Shown: positions 42,036 through 52,719 of the stretch, piece after piece
Position numbering within the stretch: position 1 is the stretch's first letter
Layout: each line of letters opens with the position of its first letter
Assembly (NCBI GenBank): GCA_022592445.1
Contig: JABYQR010000172.1
Location: 1-64,000 of the forward strand
Reading direction: 5' to 3'
Length of the DNA: 64,000 nucleotides
DNA from: Cytidiella melzeri
Lineage: Eukaryota > Basidiomycota > Agaricomycetes > Polyporales > Irpicaceae
Notes under the pieces: model-generated
Seen by the model: the letters and a program-made list of their open reading frames with translations, nothing else
Database searches by the model: none
What the model was told of the DNA's origin: nothing
Translations under genes and position numbers: made by a program

Positions 42036-42402
42036 CTGTACCGGCATGACCTAACGTTCGCGGCTTGTGACCGTGACCCTCAGATGTTCGAGAAGTGTTG
42101 TGACCCTGTGACCAATGTTCGAACATATCAATAGGCGCCTGTGGCCACTCGATGAAGGCGCGCGTCCAAGGCGTGTGTCGCTAGCGTCGCTACTTGACAA
42201 CAGCAGGCACCAGTCATATAAAATCATATCCTTGCGCACACAGAGCGCCCCCCTCCAAAAAATTGTGCTAATTACGTAAGCGCCCGCGGTCACACAATCA
42301 GCAGGATGTTCGCAACAGCCTGCGACCTGTGACCAACGTTCAAATTGGCGATGTTCAGAGGCCTTGTGACCGTGACGCGAACGTTAGGTCATGCCGGTAC
42401 AG
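42036..42402. mobile_element. MITE copy 1, TA-flanked
   Basis: A 367-bp element with perfect 27-bp terminal inverted repeats beginning CTGTACCGGCATGACC, flanked by TA on both sides (42034-42035, 42403-42404). The interior repeats GTGACC/GGTCAC and GTTCG motifs and has no coding capacity. TA duplication suggests mobilisation by a Tc1/mariner-type transposase, which is not in the window. Confidence 0.8.
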
Positions 42403-42409
42403 TATACTA

Positions 42410-42705
42410 CTGTACTGGCACGACCTAAGGTTCGCGGCTTGTGACCGTGACCCTCAGATGTTCGAAGATTCGGAAGTTCAAAACACGCAGTGACCTGTGA
42501 CCAACGAACATCTGAAAGTATCAATAGGCGCCTGTGTGTGCGCAGAGTGCTCCCCTCAAAAAAATATGCGGTAATATTATAAGTGCCTGAGGTCACACAA
42601 CCAGCCGAAAGTTCGCGAGGGTCTGTGACCTGTGACCGATGTTCAAAATGACGATGTTCGGAGGCCTTGTGACCGTGACCCGAACCTTAGGTTGTGCCAG
42701 TACAG
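42410..42705. mobile_element. MITE copy 2, TA-flanked, adjacent to copy 1
   Basis: A 296-bp relative of copy 1 with terminal inverted repeats starting CTGTACTGGCAC and about one mismatch in 25. It is flanked by TA at 42408-42409 and 42706-42707 and separated from copy 1 by seven bases. It is shorter because of internal loss. Confidence 0.8.
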
Positions 42706-42852
42706 TACTACAAACTTTTGATTTCAATTCGGACACGGCTGTTGTTCGCAGATTTCAATATACTCGTGGTCCTCTTCGTTATCGTGACAATCCTGAAGAT
42801 CGTCGGGATCGAAGACGTGGAATAGATTGTCACACTCAATGATGACTATCTA

Positions 42853-43572
42853 TTACAGGGGAAGTTTTTCGAAGTATCCTCCGTCTGCTACAAATGCAAC
42901 TCTACTCGTAACTTCTGTCAACCTCTTGCGTAATTGCGTGAAGTTGATCTGTCCTACTGACTGCAAGCCCCAGTTCAGTGCTTTGAGTTGGGCAGGCGTG
43001 CGCGTGGAGAGTACTTCCTCCGTGTGTTCGATGAGGTGCAGAAATTTATTGTTGAGGAGCAGGACTGATCTAACCTGGGAGTCGTTGCGGTCGCGAGTGA
43101 GTTTGATCAGGATCTTGAGGTGTCTGGTAGTGGCCTCGATCTTCGGCTTGATGATGCCGACTTGATCCTTGATGGAGAACTTGTGGAAGTCAAGTGTCAC
43201 AGGTTTTTGTGCGTCTGGACGAGGTGGCGGGGGTGCCTGGGAGACGCAGTCCTTGAGAGACGGTTTCTCAATTCGCTCCACGAGGGTTTGCGCGCGTTCT
43301 GTGCGTGCACGTTCCTTGATGGACTCGTTGTCACGAGCAAACTTTTCGTGGTCAAAGGCAGGAAGCCTGGTGCCCAGGGGATGGTAGTGAGGGCGGCGTG
43401 AGACGTACGAGACGATGGCTTCAAGGTCCTTTTCTGTGTAGAGACGAGGACGTCCTTGCTCGCGTAGTTCTCGACGAGCCTCAAAGAAGGACTCGGGTAT
43501 GCGGCGACGAATGCGTACGTCCTTGGGCACTATAACCACGAAATGAGATGTAGGATCAGAGGTTCGGGCCAA
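42853..43572 (-). CDS. E-family pre-gag ORF, uninterrupted
   Basis: A frame of 239 codons open from about 43572 to a stop at 42853, with no ATG at its beginning; it may start at a non-ATG codon or be reached by splicing. N-terminal block: VPKDVRIRRRIPESFFEARR then GRPRLYTEKDLEAIVSYVSR. A charged helical middle follows, then a C-terminal helical block (KIEATTRHLKILIKLTRDR, LKALNWGLQSVGQINFTQLR). Both blocks align with the broken frame of element B (8267-8995), and the second with elements A and D. Conservation across three families implies selection on a protein of unknown role. Confidence 0.55.
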   Translation of the reverse strand: MARTSDPTSHFVVIVPKDVRIRRRIPESFFEARRELREQGRPRLYTEKDLEAIVSYVSRRPHYHPLGTRLPAFDHEKFARDNESIKERARTERAQTLVERIEKPSLKDCVSQAPPPPRPDAQKPVTLDFHKFSIKDQVGIIKPKIEATTRHLKILIKLTRDRNDSQVRSVLLLNNKFLHLIEHTEEVLSTRTPAQLKALNWGLQSVGQINFTQLRKRLTEVTSRVAFVADGGYFEKLPL

Positions 43573-43667
43573 TACAACGTACTGGTAAACCGGGGGGACT
43601 AAACTTTTATAAACTTTGGGGGAAAGGGAATTTGTGCGGTTGCGCGATGTCCAGGCGAGCGTACGGA

Positions 43668-43678
43668 GATTCTACCTA
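43668..43678 (-). promoter_or_regulatory. self-complementary primer-binding site of the E-family element
   Basis: The element-sense AGGTAGAATCT is one base from the LTR edge. Its exact 11-base complement AGATTCTACCT is in the LTR at 43893-43903, 28 nt past the TTTATATA box at 43931-43938. The geometry is the same as in elements A, B and D. Confidence 0.65.
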
Positions 43679-43679
43679 A

Positions 43680-44171
43680 TGTCAAGAACACAACCAAACT
43701 CTATGACGAGCGAGGAAGTGACGACAGGGATGGAAGAACGACGAGCGGACTCGCGTGGACAATGACGATAGGGAATATGATGATGATGAGGGAGAAACAA
43801 CGACGAGGGAGCAGCTAACGATGAGCTAAAGACCAGGATATATTAGCACAGTGGTGAGACTAGTACAAGGTGAACGTCACCTAAAGACCAGGAGGTAGAA
43901 TCTGAGGTCTTTAGAGAGCTACAGGGTGGGTTTATATACATCTCAGACAAGGACCCCTGGTACTGGGTCTGTACTCCTAACACTGCCGTGGGAACGTATG
44001 GTGTGCTATGGTGCGATGTTCTACAATGTTCCACAATGTTCCAGCACCTTCTATGATCATGTGACCAGTCTGTCACATGCACTTGATCACATGCAGTAGC
44101 CATATACCATCGATAAGATAAGATAAGGGAAATAAAAGGAAAGAAAGGAAAAAGTGTGCATGCTCGTGACA
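43680..44171 (-). repeat. E-family LTR
   Basis: 492 bp. It reads TGTCACGAGCATGC...GTTCTTGACA on the minus strand. It abuts the start of the 419-bp direct repeat at 44172. Confidence 0.8.
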
Positions 44172-44590
44172 CTCATTGGCTAGTTACCAGCGCTTGTCGG
44201 AGTTCTAACCCACGAGGAGGCATTGTCACGCTCCCCTCCACTGTCGAGAGTATACCTTCCACTATTCTTGCCACATTGCTCAGAAATACAAACTGGTATT
44301 TTTCCATGATAGTATATACCAATGTCAATGTACTCTGTGATTTTTAGGCCAAAATATACACTGGTGCTGCCTCAGTAAGCGCATCAATCACAGTTCACTC
44401 ATGAACTGCATGCAAAAATTGAGGTATTCGATTTTTATATCCTCGCAGAGCTGCTCTTTCTATACCAAACTTTGTAGACAATGTCTAGTAGCATAAATAC
44501 ATATGCCTGTTTTTTTTTGGAGGCAGTTGAGTGAGGGGAAGTACCTTCCCGAGCAAATAGTTCACTTCCTGTCCCCAGTTCACTTCTGGT
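44172..44590. repeat. direct repeat, copy 1
   Basis: About 419 bp repeated at 44783-45193 at an estimated 80-88% identity by eye (shared blocks include CTATTCTTGCCACAT, CCAAAATATACACTGG, CAATGTCTAGTAGCATAAAT and GTTCACTTCCTGTCCCC). No open frame is conserved between the copies. Its left end coincides with the E LTR, which probably inserted into it. Confidence 0.75.
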
Positions 44591-44782
44591 CCCCCCCATT
44601 CCTCCGTACCCCTTTCCTCTCGGAGATTTTGCAGTCATGTACTATAGTATCTTGGCTATAGACAATCTGTTTTATTGAATATTTGGAGGGGAGAAAAGGT
44701 GCTTGTAATGGTCCGCACAAAGGTAACTTTTCCCCCGCCAAAACCTCTGAACTGTCACGGCATGTCACGCACAAGCGCCCGG

Positions 44783-45193
44783 TCACTGGCTGGTAGTCAG
44801 CGCTGGTCGGAGTTTCAGCCCACGAGGCATTGTCACGCCCGCCTCCACCGTTGACAGTATACCTTCTACTATTCTTGCCACATCGGCCGTGCATACAAAC
44901 AGGTATTTTTCCCTGACAGTATAGACCCATATCCATGTACACTGTAAATTCTGCGCCAAAATATACACTGGCGCTGCCTCAGTAAGCCCATCAATTGCAG
45001 CTCACTCATGAACTACAGCAAAATTTGAGGTATTCGATTTTTCTATCTGCGCAGAGCTGCCCTTTCTGTACCAAACTTTGTACACAATGTCTAGTAGCAT
45101 AAATACATATGCTTGATTTTTTGGATGCAGTTGAGGGAGTGGAAGTGCCCTCCCGAGCAAATAGTTCACTTCCTGTCCCCAGTTCACTTCTGG
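44783..45193. repeat. direct repeat, copy 2
   Basis: Partner of 44172-44590. The 192 bp between the copies is unique, and the copy ends just before a MITE-like inverted-repeat element. The nature of the repeat (satellite-like segment or old non-coding element) is unknown. Confidence 0.75.
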
Positions 45194-45202
45194 GTCATCG
45201 AT

Positions 45203-45559
45203 AGTACAGTCGTTTGCATTATTTCGTGAAACTCGCGCAATTTTTTCGCTGTGATTGGCCATGTTTGGCAGACGAAAAATGTGCCGTGTGACAGTACGCG
45301 GGTGTTGCCGACTCAGACATGGTTCCGCTCGTTGGCTGGCATCGACTCTTTACGACTTACGATGTGAGAAGCACGTGCTGTGGTATGCTACAGTATTTTT
45401 TAAAATTTTTCTCAGGCTGTTAATGTACCTCGATTAACAAGGCACTCACAATCGTGTCTTGCAAGTAAGTCACACTGTCACGGTTCTGGCAGTGCAAACA
45501 AGGCCAAACACGACAAAAAAATTGCGCTGGTTTCACGAAATAATGCAAACAGCTGTACT
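45203..45559. mobile_element. MITE-like element with ~50-bp terminal inverted repeats
   Basis: A 357-bp segment whose ends are inverted copies: AGTACAGTCGTTTGCATTAT...CGCGCAATTTTTT at the left and its reverse complement, with few mismatches, at the right end. Both also carry the adjoining GGCC(A/T)-side sequence. No coding capacity. The target-site duplication is not clear (TA lies near both ends). Confidence 0.7.
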
Positions 45560-45713
45560 CTAATTCTGTTTGTGTGATACTGTCGACATGGCCTTCCTAC
45601 AACATACACGGTTAACCAATTTTTGGGATGCCATCCCGACCGGCTTGTAATGTAAAAACTATCGATTTTGACGACTCAGGCTCGCTTTCTTGCCGAACTC
45701 CACTGTCTCTATA

Positions 45714-46413
45714 CTATGGGTTAGGGGGTGTTCGTAAGACTTCGGCGCTCAGCACATTGCGCTGGGAACACTCAGCAAAATTTCTTGGAAAGTACATAAA
45801 CCTGTGCGTGTGCATCTTGAAGATACACCGTAATTTATTCAAGCGTTTTGAAGAGGAAGAGCGAGCTGCGGCAGGATGCCGGCGAGGGATACAAAAGAGA
45901 GGGAGTGTTCGTAAAAACGTCACGGTTGGTCACACCGGCATCAGTCGGCAAATTTTCACTCCGACATGACTTGCAAGTGCCAGACACAACGCGCAAACGC
46001 GCCGTTCGAGGCTACAATATGCGTCCTGGCGGAGTTTGAACCGTGCTTGGTCTCAAAGTCACGCAAGTCTCGACAATGCTCGTAAACACTACTCTACGCA
46101 TCTACTCAGACATATCGGGCTGCTGGAGCAGGTTGTAATGCAATATCTGTTACTATGCTCCCGCGAGACGGATTTAGAATATGCACTACATCACCCCGAA
46201 TCTCTCCCCATCAGTCCAAGTAGAGTGCAGAAACCCACCGCTTCGTCTCTAACAACCTCACACCTCACGTTTAAAATATTTTCTTTACACCTAAAGAGTG
46301 CTATAGTAGTCCTCTATTACTCACAGCAGACTTGTAATATTTGGAGGTGCGGAATTATTGAACGGGGTAGTGTTCGTAAAAACAGGCGTTTACGAACACC
46401 CCCTAACCCATAG
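45714..46413. mobile_element. MITE-like element with CTATGGGTTAGGGGGTG inverted repeats
   Basis: A 700-bp segment bounded by an approximately 24-bp inverted repeat (CTATGGGTTAGGGGGTGTTC at the left, its complement at 46390-46413), with TA directly outside both ends (45712-45713, 46414-46415). The motif GTGTTCGTAAAAAC recurs internally near 45905 and 46372. No open frame was recognised. Confidence 0.75.
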
Positions 46414-48117
46414 TAAGCAGCTGCAGCCCAAAGTGGGTTAACTATTGGAAGGTGTGAGATCATCTACTCATCCCACGGATTACCGATAAGATTAAGTATT
46501 CGCACTGACATCTCGAACATGTGCCGATTACGATGAGGGGCGAAAACCGCATCTTTGCTCAGTCATGGTATGAATCTGCAAAGAATTTTTAACTCGGCCA
46601 GGGCAGTGTACGTACATGCTCAGATAGTACGACACAGGCCTTCACACTCAGATACGCCACACGTTCCACAATTGAAACACAAATACTCAAAATACTCAAA
46701 TCTCGTTTCATCAGAGCCGTTCGCCACTACCCCTCGCCTGCCGTGCCTGTCCATCTCGACGTTGAAACATACTCATACTCGTTCCTATGGCCGATCGCCG
46801 CCGGTACCTCTTTGGGTTCGAGGGTGATGACTTCCCGTATAGGATCCGGCGGCGAAGCTGCCTTGCGGAAGTCACAGCATCGCTGGAGTTGCGGGTGATG
46901 GACCTGGTGGCGAGAGTGGTGGGGGGAGGTTTTGAGTCTCTGAGACGGTGTCGGCAGCGATGATGTCCGAGGATGATGGGCACCCCATGGGTTGAGGTGG
47001 ATGTGCGACACCAGTGGTAGAAGCTGGTGGGAGAGTCTCACCGTGGCGCTGTTCGGGCAGCTGAAGTGGAGGGATGTTGGACCGTGTGCAGTAGGCGACG
47101 GCACATGCAATCATGTTGAACAGACACCTATGCTGGTATGAGCGACGTCACGGTTGTTCACGGTCGAGGGTTAGTATGTGATTATAACACGATGGACAAG
47201 AGAAGCGCGGCAAAGATCTTCGATGGACTTACACGCGCAAAATAATTCCGACGGTCCTGTCAGCTGGGCATGTTACGAGGGTCACCATGAACGCGTACGC
47301 ACGCATCACGGCCTCGTTTGCTTTAACGAGGGGGAGATGGAAGCAGGTGACTGATGAGGACACAAAGAACACTCACTACAAGCAGGTGACTGCGCATACT
47401 GGCACGAGATAACTTTTCTTGGCCGCAACGATTTCCGTTGAGAGGTCTAATGTACCATCCGCTCCTCCTGAGACGGGGTCGAGAGCGAAGACGGTCACTT
47501 CTCGTACCCACTATGGTACCGAGGTACATCTAGTGTAAGGATTCAAGAACTCAGTAGTCATAGAGAAAGGTAATTGCTTGGTTGAGGGGCAAGAGGATAC
47601 ACCTCATGATTTCGCAGCGTTTTGAACGCGCTAGCCCACATTGCCAGGCAAAAGCAAACGCTTGGAGATTGCACCGTCGACTGGCTAAGCAAGAAGTCTG
47701 GCTCGCCTCCGAATTTTCACAAAATTGATTTGAGAGAAACTTCAGAGGGGGGTGTTGTGTTATTGCTGTAGCTTTGAAAGTTTACTGCCTCACAATCTAG
47801 TTTGCCAGTGTGTAGAAGGAGTAAGCACACTTGTAAACTTTGAAGAGCGTACTGCAATAAAGGACCCGGTTATAGCTTTCATAGTTACACGGTTGCTATC
47901 TTTCTGGCATGACCGCATTTCGAGCGTTGTTTTGGAGATGCCATGCCCATCCTAGAATGCTCAACCAACAATTTGCGAATACAGCGGGTTTGTCATTTGG
48001 CCAAATAAACCATATCCCTTGGGTCAGGCATGTAGGTATATGGAGTCGTACCGTTGCTGGTATCAAGGGATGAGGCCTCGGAAAAGGGAGAACTTGAGAA
48101 CGGTCAGGGGAAGAGTC
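46414..48117. other. intergenic, no convincing gene
   Basis: About 1.7 kb. A 58-codon frame at 46787-46963 (+, MADRRRYLFGFEGDDFPYRI...) and an 80-codon proline-rich frame at 46872-47114 (-) overlap antiparallel; neither has supporting features. Nothing else is recognised. Confidence 0.4.
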
Positions 48118-48290
48118 AAAGACCAACCTAGCAACAAATAGCTGTGCCAGACCCCTATGAAGAAAGAGAGCTTCACCGTCGAATCGGGTGGGTGCCTTGT
48201 GGAAAATGCATGAAAACTGAGCGAGGTCGCGATTCATAGTAAGTTTGTGGTCATTGGTCTATATGTATGCTGAGTATACGTACTAGGGCG
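48118..48290 (+). pseudogene. relic of an S10 carboxypeptidase gene
   Basis: The sequence follows 39565-39740 of the intact carboxypeptidase: AACAA..GG..CCAGACCCC..., GAAGAGAGCTTCA/GAAAGAGAGCTTCA, GGGTGCCTT, the GAGGTCGCG block, then the donor and the intron stretch GGTCAATATGCTGA / GGTCTATATGTATGCTGA. The frame is destroyed. It shows that at least the 3' part of the gene was once duplicated. Confidence 0.5.
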
Positions 48291-48572
48291 ACATTCAATG
48301 CGATGCTTTGTGTAGGCGATTTGGAGCCCGATCTTGACAGCTTAGTCGGCGTTTAAACTCGATCAGAAAAGCTTACTTTGCTTGAAATCAAACGTTGATG
48401 CATTCGCTACGTAACAGCTAAATTCAAAGTCCGCCACGTTACACGGTAAACTCAAAATCGCATCTCGAGCTTGTTGTCCAACACCCTCAATAATAACTGC
48501 CAGTGACCCGTAGACCATCGCTCGGACGACAGCGATACGAAGGAAGGCGATCAGCATAACTGCACGACGACC

Positions 48573-51500
48573 ATGTCTGCGCCACTGCCAGAGGACTTAC
48601 TGCAAGTACCCGCACCCAACGAATCCCAAAACACCGAGCAGAATGGCGTACCTTCACAAGAACCCGAGCGTGCAGCATCTCAAGCACACTCAGAGTCTGC
48701 TTCGGAATGGGATATTCTGAGAGCCCACGTTCGCACTAAGCCGGGCGATTCGGAGTCGTGGTTGAGACTCGTCGACGTCGCGGTCGCCTCTGGAGACTTC
48801 AACCAGATAAACGAGACATACGAAGCGCTGCTGGAGGCATATCCAAACACGGTGCGTAAATATTTTGCTACGCTCACACGGTCTTCTAGATTTATCTTCG
48901 TTACCCTAGTCGTCTGCCCAAACAGCGTACATTAACCATCTGTTGGAGTCCTCGAGAGAGACGAGGTACCATGAGGCCGAGGGCCTGTTCAAGCGCTTTC
49001 TCAGGACGTCTTCATTCGTTGAGCTGTGGAAATTCTACTTGGCGTATGTGAGGTGCGTCCTTCATGCTTCTGACATTCACTCCGTCGACTCAAGTGCGTC
49101 TCGGACGACACCTGTAGGAGGCTCAATACTGGTCCGAACGTCAGGGACACCGTCCGTATGGCATACGAGTTCGCGCTGAACCACATTGGCCACGACAGAG
49201 AGAGCTCCGAGCTTTGGTCGGATTATATCCAGTTTCTGAAAGCAGGAGAGGTATGTTTCTACCATCATAATCAGGCGACGCAGCTGCTGACGTGTTACTA
49301 GACGGCCACTACATGGGAGGAAGGTCAGAAGATGGACGCGATTCGAAAGGCGTATCAACGAGCGGTGCAAATACCGATGGACAATGTCAAACGCCTTTGG
49401 GAGGAGTACCAAGAATTTGAGAATAACCTCAACAAGATAACTGTACGTGCCCTAGCGTCGCCCATTCAATCTTTACTCATGCTGTTGTGACAGGCGAAGA
49501 AGCTCATTACCGACTTGACACCCGCGCATATGCAAGCCCGAACTGTATTAACTACATTACAGGAACACCTGACAGTTCTCTTCCCTCCGCCTCCGCCCTC
49601 CAAGCACAAGACTAATATATGGCTTCCCCGACAGCCTAATTTCTCTGCGGGTGATAAAGCTCTCGTCGGAAGGTGGCGCATCTATCTAAAATGGGAGGAA
49701 GGTAATCCGCTGGAGATTGAGGACAAAGATAAGGCCCAACTGCATACGCGCCTCCAAGGTGTCTATCGCAAGGCCCTTGTTCGGATGCGTTTCTTTTCGG
49801 AAATATGGTGTGTGGCCATCGCTTCGTTCAAGAGTTTCATTAATGACATTTGGCTCACAGGTACATGGCGTACGTATGGTACATGAGTCTGAGTACCGAC
49901 ATGAGCCTTCCCGAGCAGAAGAGGAAGGACCGTAAAGAGGAGGCGCTGAACATTCTCAAAGCAGGAATTGAAGCCAACCCTTCGAGGTGTGTTTCTCATC
50001 TTCTTAAGGGCCTTGGTTATTCACACCCAGCTCGTCTATCAGCTTCGTCCTCAACTTTGCGTATGCCGAGGCTCAAGAGGCTGATAAGAAATTCGACGAG
50101 GTGCATGCTACGTTTGAGAAGTTCCTCGAGGTGCTCCGGAAAGATCTCGAAGTAGTCGAAGGTCGCGTGAACACTGCAAACGCTGCGTCTGCCAATGGTA
50201 ATCAGTCGCAACTCAATGCCACTGCGACGGATGGCGGTACGTTGCCGTCGGGCTTCGTCACGGCGGGGATTCAGTCGCAAAACTCCTCTTTCAACACGCA
50301 AAGCTCTGACGAAAAGCAACCCAAGTCGAAAGAACTGACAGATAGACGGACGGAGTTTGGTGTCGCTTGGATCGTTTACATGCGTTTCGCCAGAAGAGCG
50401 GAAAACTTGAAGTCTGCTAGGGCCATTTTCGGTAAAGCCAGACGAGATAAGTGGACACCTTGGGAAGTGTTCGAAGCTGCCGGTACGACAATCTCCCATG
50501 CGTAAAGTACACTTTGCGGACTCATCCAATTCGTTGCGATAGCCCTGATGGAGTATCACTGTACGAAAGCGAGTGACATTGCTATGCGTATCTTTGAAAA
50601 GGGACTTGAGACGTTCCCAGACGAGGTTGAGTTCGCACTGCGGTACCTCGGCTTCCTCATCTCCATCAATGATGACTCTAGTTGAGTGAACTCACTTGAG
50701 CGTCTATGACACGCAGGTTCACTGACTGCTGCTCAGATGCTCGTGCGTTGTTCGAACGTGTCGTCAATGTCTTCCCTGCTGACCGTGCCCGCCCTATCTG
50801 GGATCGTTGGGCACGGTATGAATATCAGTTTGGTAGTCTCGAAGCCTCGCAGGCTCTTGAGAAGCGTATCGCAGAGGTGTATCCGACCGGTGAGCGTAGC
50901 ATTTGTAAGTTTTGGCAGTATGATACTCACTCTCCGGTAGATCCGCCTATTAAGCGGTTTGCAGAACGGCACAAATACCTTGGTACTGACGCTATCGCGG
51001 TGCACGATTTAGGCTTTGTGATCTCAAGAAGCAATGGTAACGGTAGCGCGCGTTCGAATGCCAGCAGCTTAGGAAGAACAGAAACGCAGCAGTCGATTGT
51101 TTCAAATCTCCCCACAAGCCAGCCGCAACAGTCTCAAGGAAGCGTGACGAAGAGGCCGTCCTCTCCTGATCACCGAAGAAGAGATGAGTCCCGTGGGGGC
51201 TCGACTGATTTCGGCCCGCCGTCCAAGAGGCAGAGGGCGGGCTCTCCGCAACAGAGAGGTTACGACCGTGGCGAGAGGTGGGAGCGACGAAAGCACGGCT
51301 CTCCGTCTCCATGGGATCGTGAGCGTGAGCGTGATTCATCTGCGCGTCGACCTGAAAAGGAGAGGGAAGAAGAAAAGAGTGTGATACCGCCTGTGCTGTC
51401 GTGGTTCATCAGCCAACTGCCTATGACGAGCTCTTTTGACGGTATGCGCTTCACGTCTGAAGACCGCAGAATTACCCACTGACTCTACATGTTCATAGGC

Positions 51501-51677
51501 CCAGTATTCCGTACAGATGACCTTATGCAAGTGTTCCGAGGGGCTGTGATACCCAGTTCGACAGGCATCAGAGCACGATCCCCACCGCCGCCTTCAGCAA
51601 TGCGAGGCAGTGGCCGACCTCCGCCGGACTACAGTCCGTACCAGGGGCCCGGTGGAGGCAGACGAGGCCGCTATTGA
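48573..51677 (+). CDS. RNA14: mRNA 3'-end-processing protein RNA14 (CstF-77 homologue), 11 exons
   Basis: Scaffold of cleavage factor IA, which pairs with the RNA15/CstF-64 subunit in cleavage and polyadenylation. Exons: 48573-48851, 48910-49052, 49118-49250, 49302-49442, 49494-49807, 49861-49986, 50043-50482, 50543-50680, 50737-50889, 50941-51441 and 51499-51677. Phases agree: 2,547 nt, 848 aa. The chain consists of HAT/TPR-like repeats of the Suf family (SESWLRLVDVAVASGDFNQI, LWKFYLAYV, TVRMAYEFALNHIGHDRESS, LWSDYIQFLKAGE, RWRIYLKWEEGNPLEI, ARALFERVVNVFPADRARPI). A basic low-complexity segment follows (KRPSSPDHRRRDESRGG), then a conserved C-terminal end (FDGPVFRTDDLMQVFRGAV) and a Pro/Gly/Arg tail. 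The start fits a normal N-terminus. Confidence 0.93.
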
Positions 51678-52719
51678 TCACGGGTGTGCTCGATCTAAAC
51701 GATGATGCTGCGCTTGAAATTGTTGTTATCCCTCATCTAAGTCATGCACTCCAGTCTCACTACGTTGTTCAGTTGGGTTTCTGTGCTGATTCGACATGGA
51801 TTTGAGTACTGAGTCTTCGCCCAATGCTGCACTGTAATCCCTCATTTTATTCAGTTACCCTACCTTGCACGTACTGTTACCAATACATATCGCACAGCTA
51901 GTTATACTCGCACTGCTGCCAATGTCGCCGCAATTCTGGAGTTGTACCAAGCAACTTGAAGTCATCCTAACGCTGATTAGATGTAGGTGCGGCAAAGGAA
52001 CTCGAACTACCCTGATAAATAACCGTGCAGAGCGGACACTCTTTCGTTCTTAGTATACTCCTGCGCCTTGTGCCAGCGAGGCTGACTGATAGCTATGACA
52101 GTGCCATTTTCTCAAAAGCTACGTTCAAGTTGCAGTACATAATCAGATTTTATTTTTTTCAGGCTGTTTCGACCTGTGACATAGTATGCTAAACGCGGTG
52201 TGACAGACGTGTTACATTCGGAGGGCATTCCGATACTGAGGATTCCGGCCCATGGAGAGTCCGGGTCATGGAGGGTGACAGTCACAGAAGTGACTAATGT
52301 GACCACAAAGCACATACACTTTATACGCTTACCAAAGCCGTGGAAGTCCAGTTCTCGGGGAATAGCACACAACGATGCAAGACATTGGTCTCTGAGGCAA
52401 AGGCTTCTCTAAGCAAATAATGCCTGCTCATACAGGTAAACATGAGTGGTTGTCACGCCAATGGGCGCTTCAAGTCTGAAGTGCTTTGCCTCGTGAGCTC
52501 GGACACGAACGAACTGGCATATTACATGGTGGAAGTGTGTTGCAATTTAAGGAGATGGGATGGGGTTGTTTAACGACTCTCAGAGGCAAATGTGTTCCTC
52601 ACCACTGTAGCTACAAATGAGGAATGGCAAATAGGAGACATACCATTTTGGGCACTTAATGGAAACTGACGGCCTCACATGAAAAGCGAAATGTTCAATG
52701 TACCGGAGTGTAGTCCACC
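51678..52719. other. intergenic, no gene seen
   Basis: Spacer between RNA14 and the CxC gene. TGACAG/CTGTCA and GTGTGAC-type motifs recur near 52195-52310, but no open frame of note is seen. Confidence 0.5.

Larger units (their letters stand above)
42708..44171 (-). mobile_element. 5' end of an E-family chromovirus (LTR, PBS, pre-gag ORF)
   Basis: On the minus strand: a 492-bp LTR (43680-44171), a primer-binding site (43668-43678), and the pre-gag ORF, after which homology to the leader of gag fades near 42710 at the MITE. Gag, pol and the 3' LTR are absent. The LTR family is also present at 21899-22880. Confidence 0.75.

Noticed and set aside
46020..46045. Possible tRNA B-box (GGTTCAAACTC on the minus strand)
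   Set aside because: It deviates from the B-box consensus at the end, and no cloverleaf or A-box is visible nearby.
50017..50559. 180-codon minus-strand frame across RNA14
   Set aside because: Antisense shadow of conserved RNA14 exons. The same applies to long antisense frames over gag, pol, MTAP, the DUF6697-like gene and RFC1.
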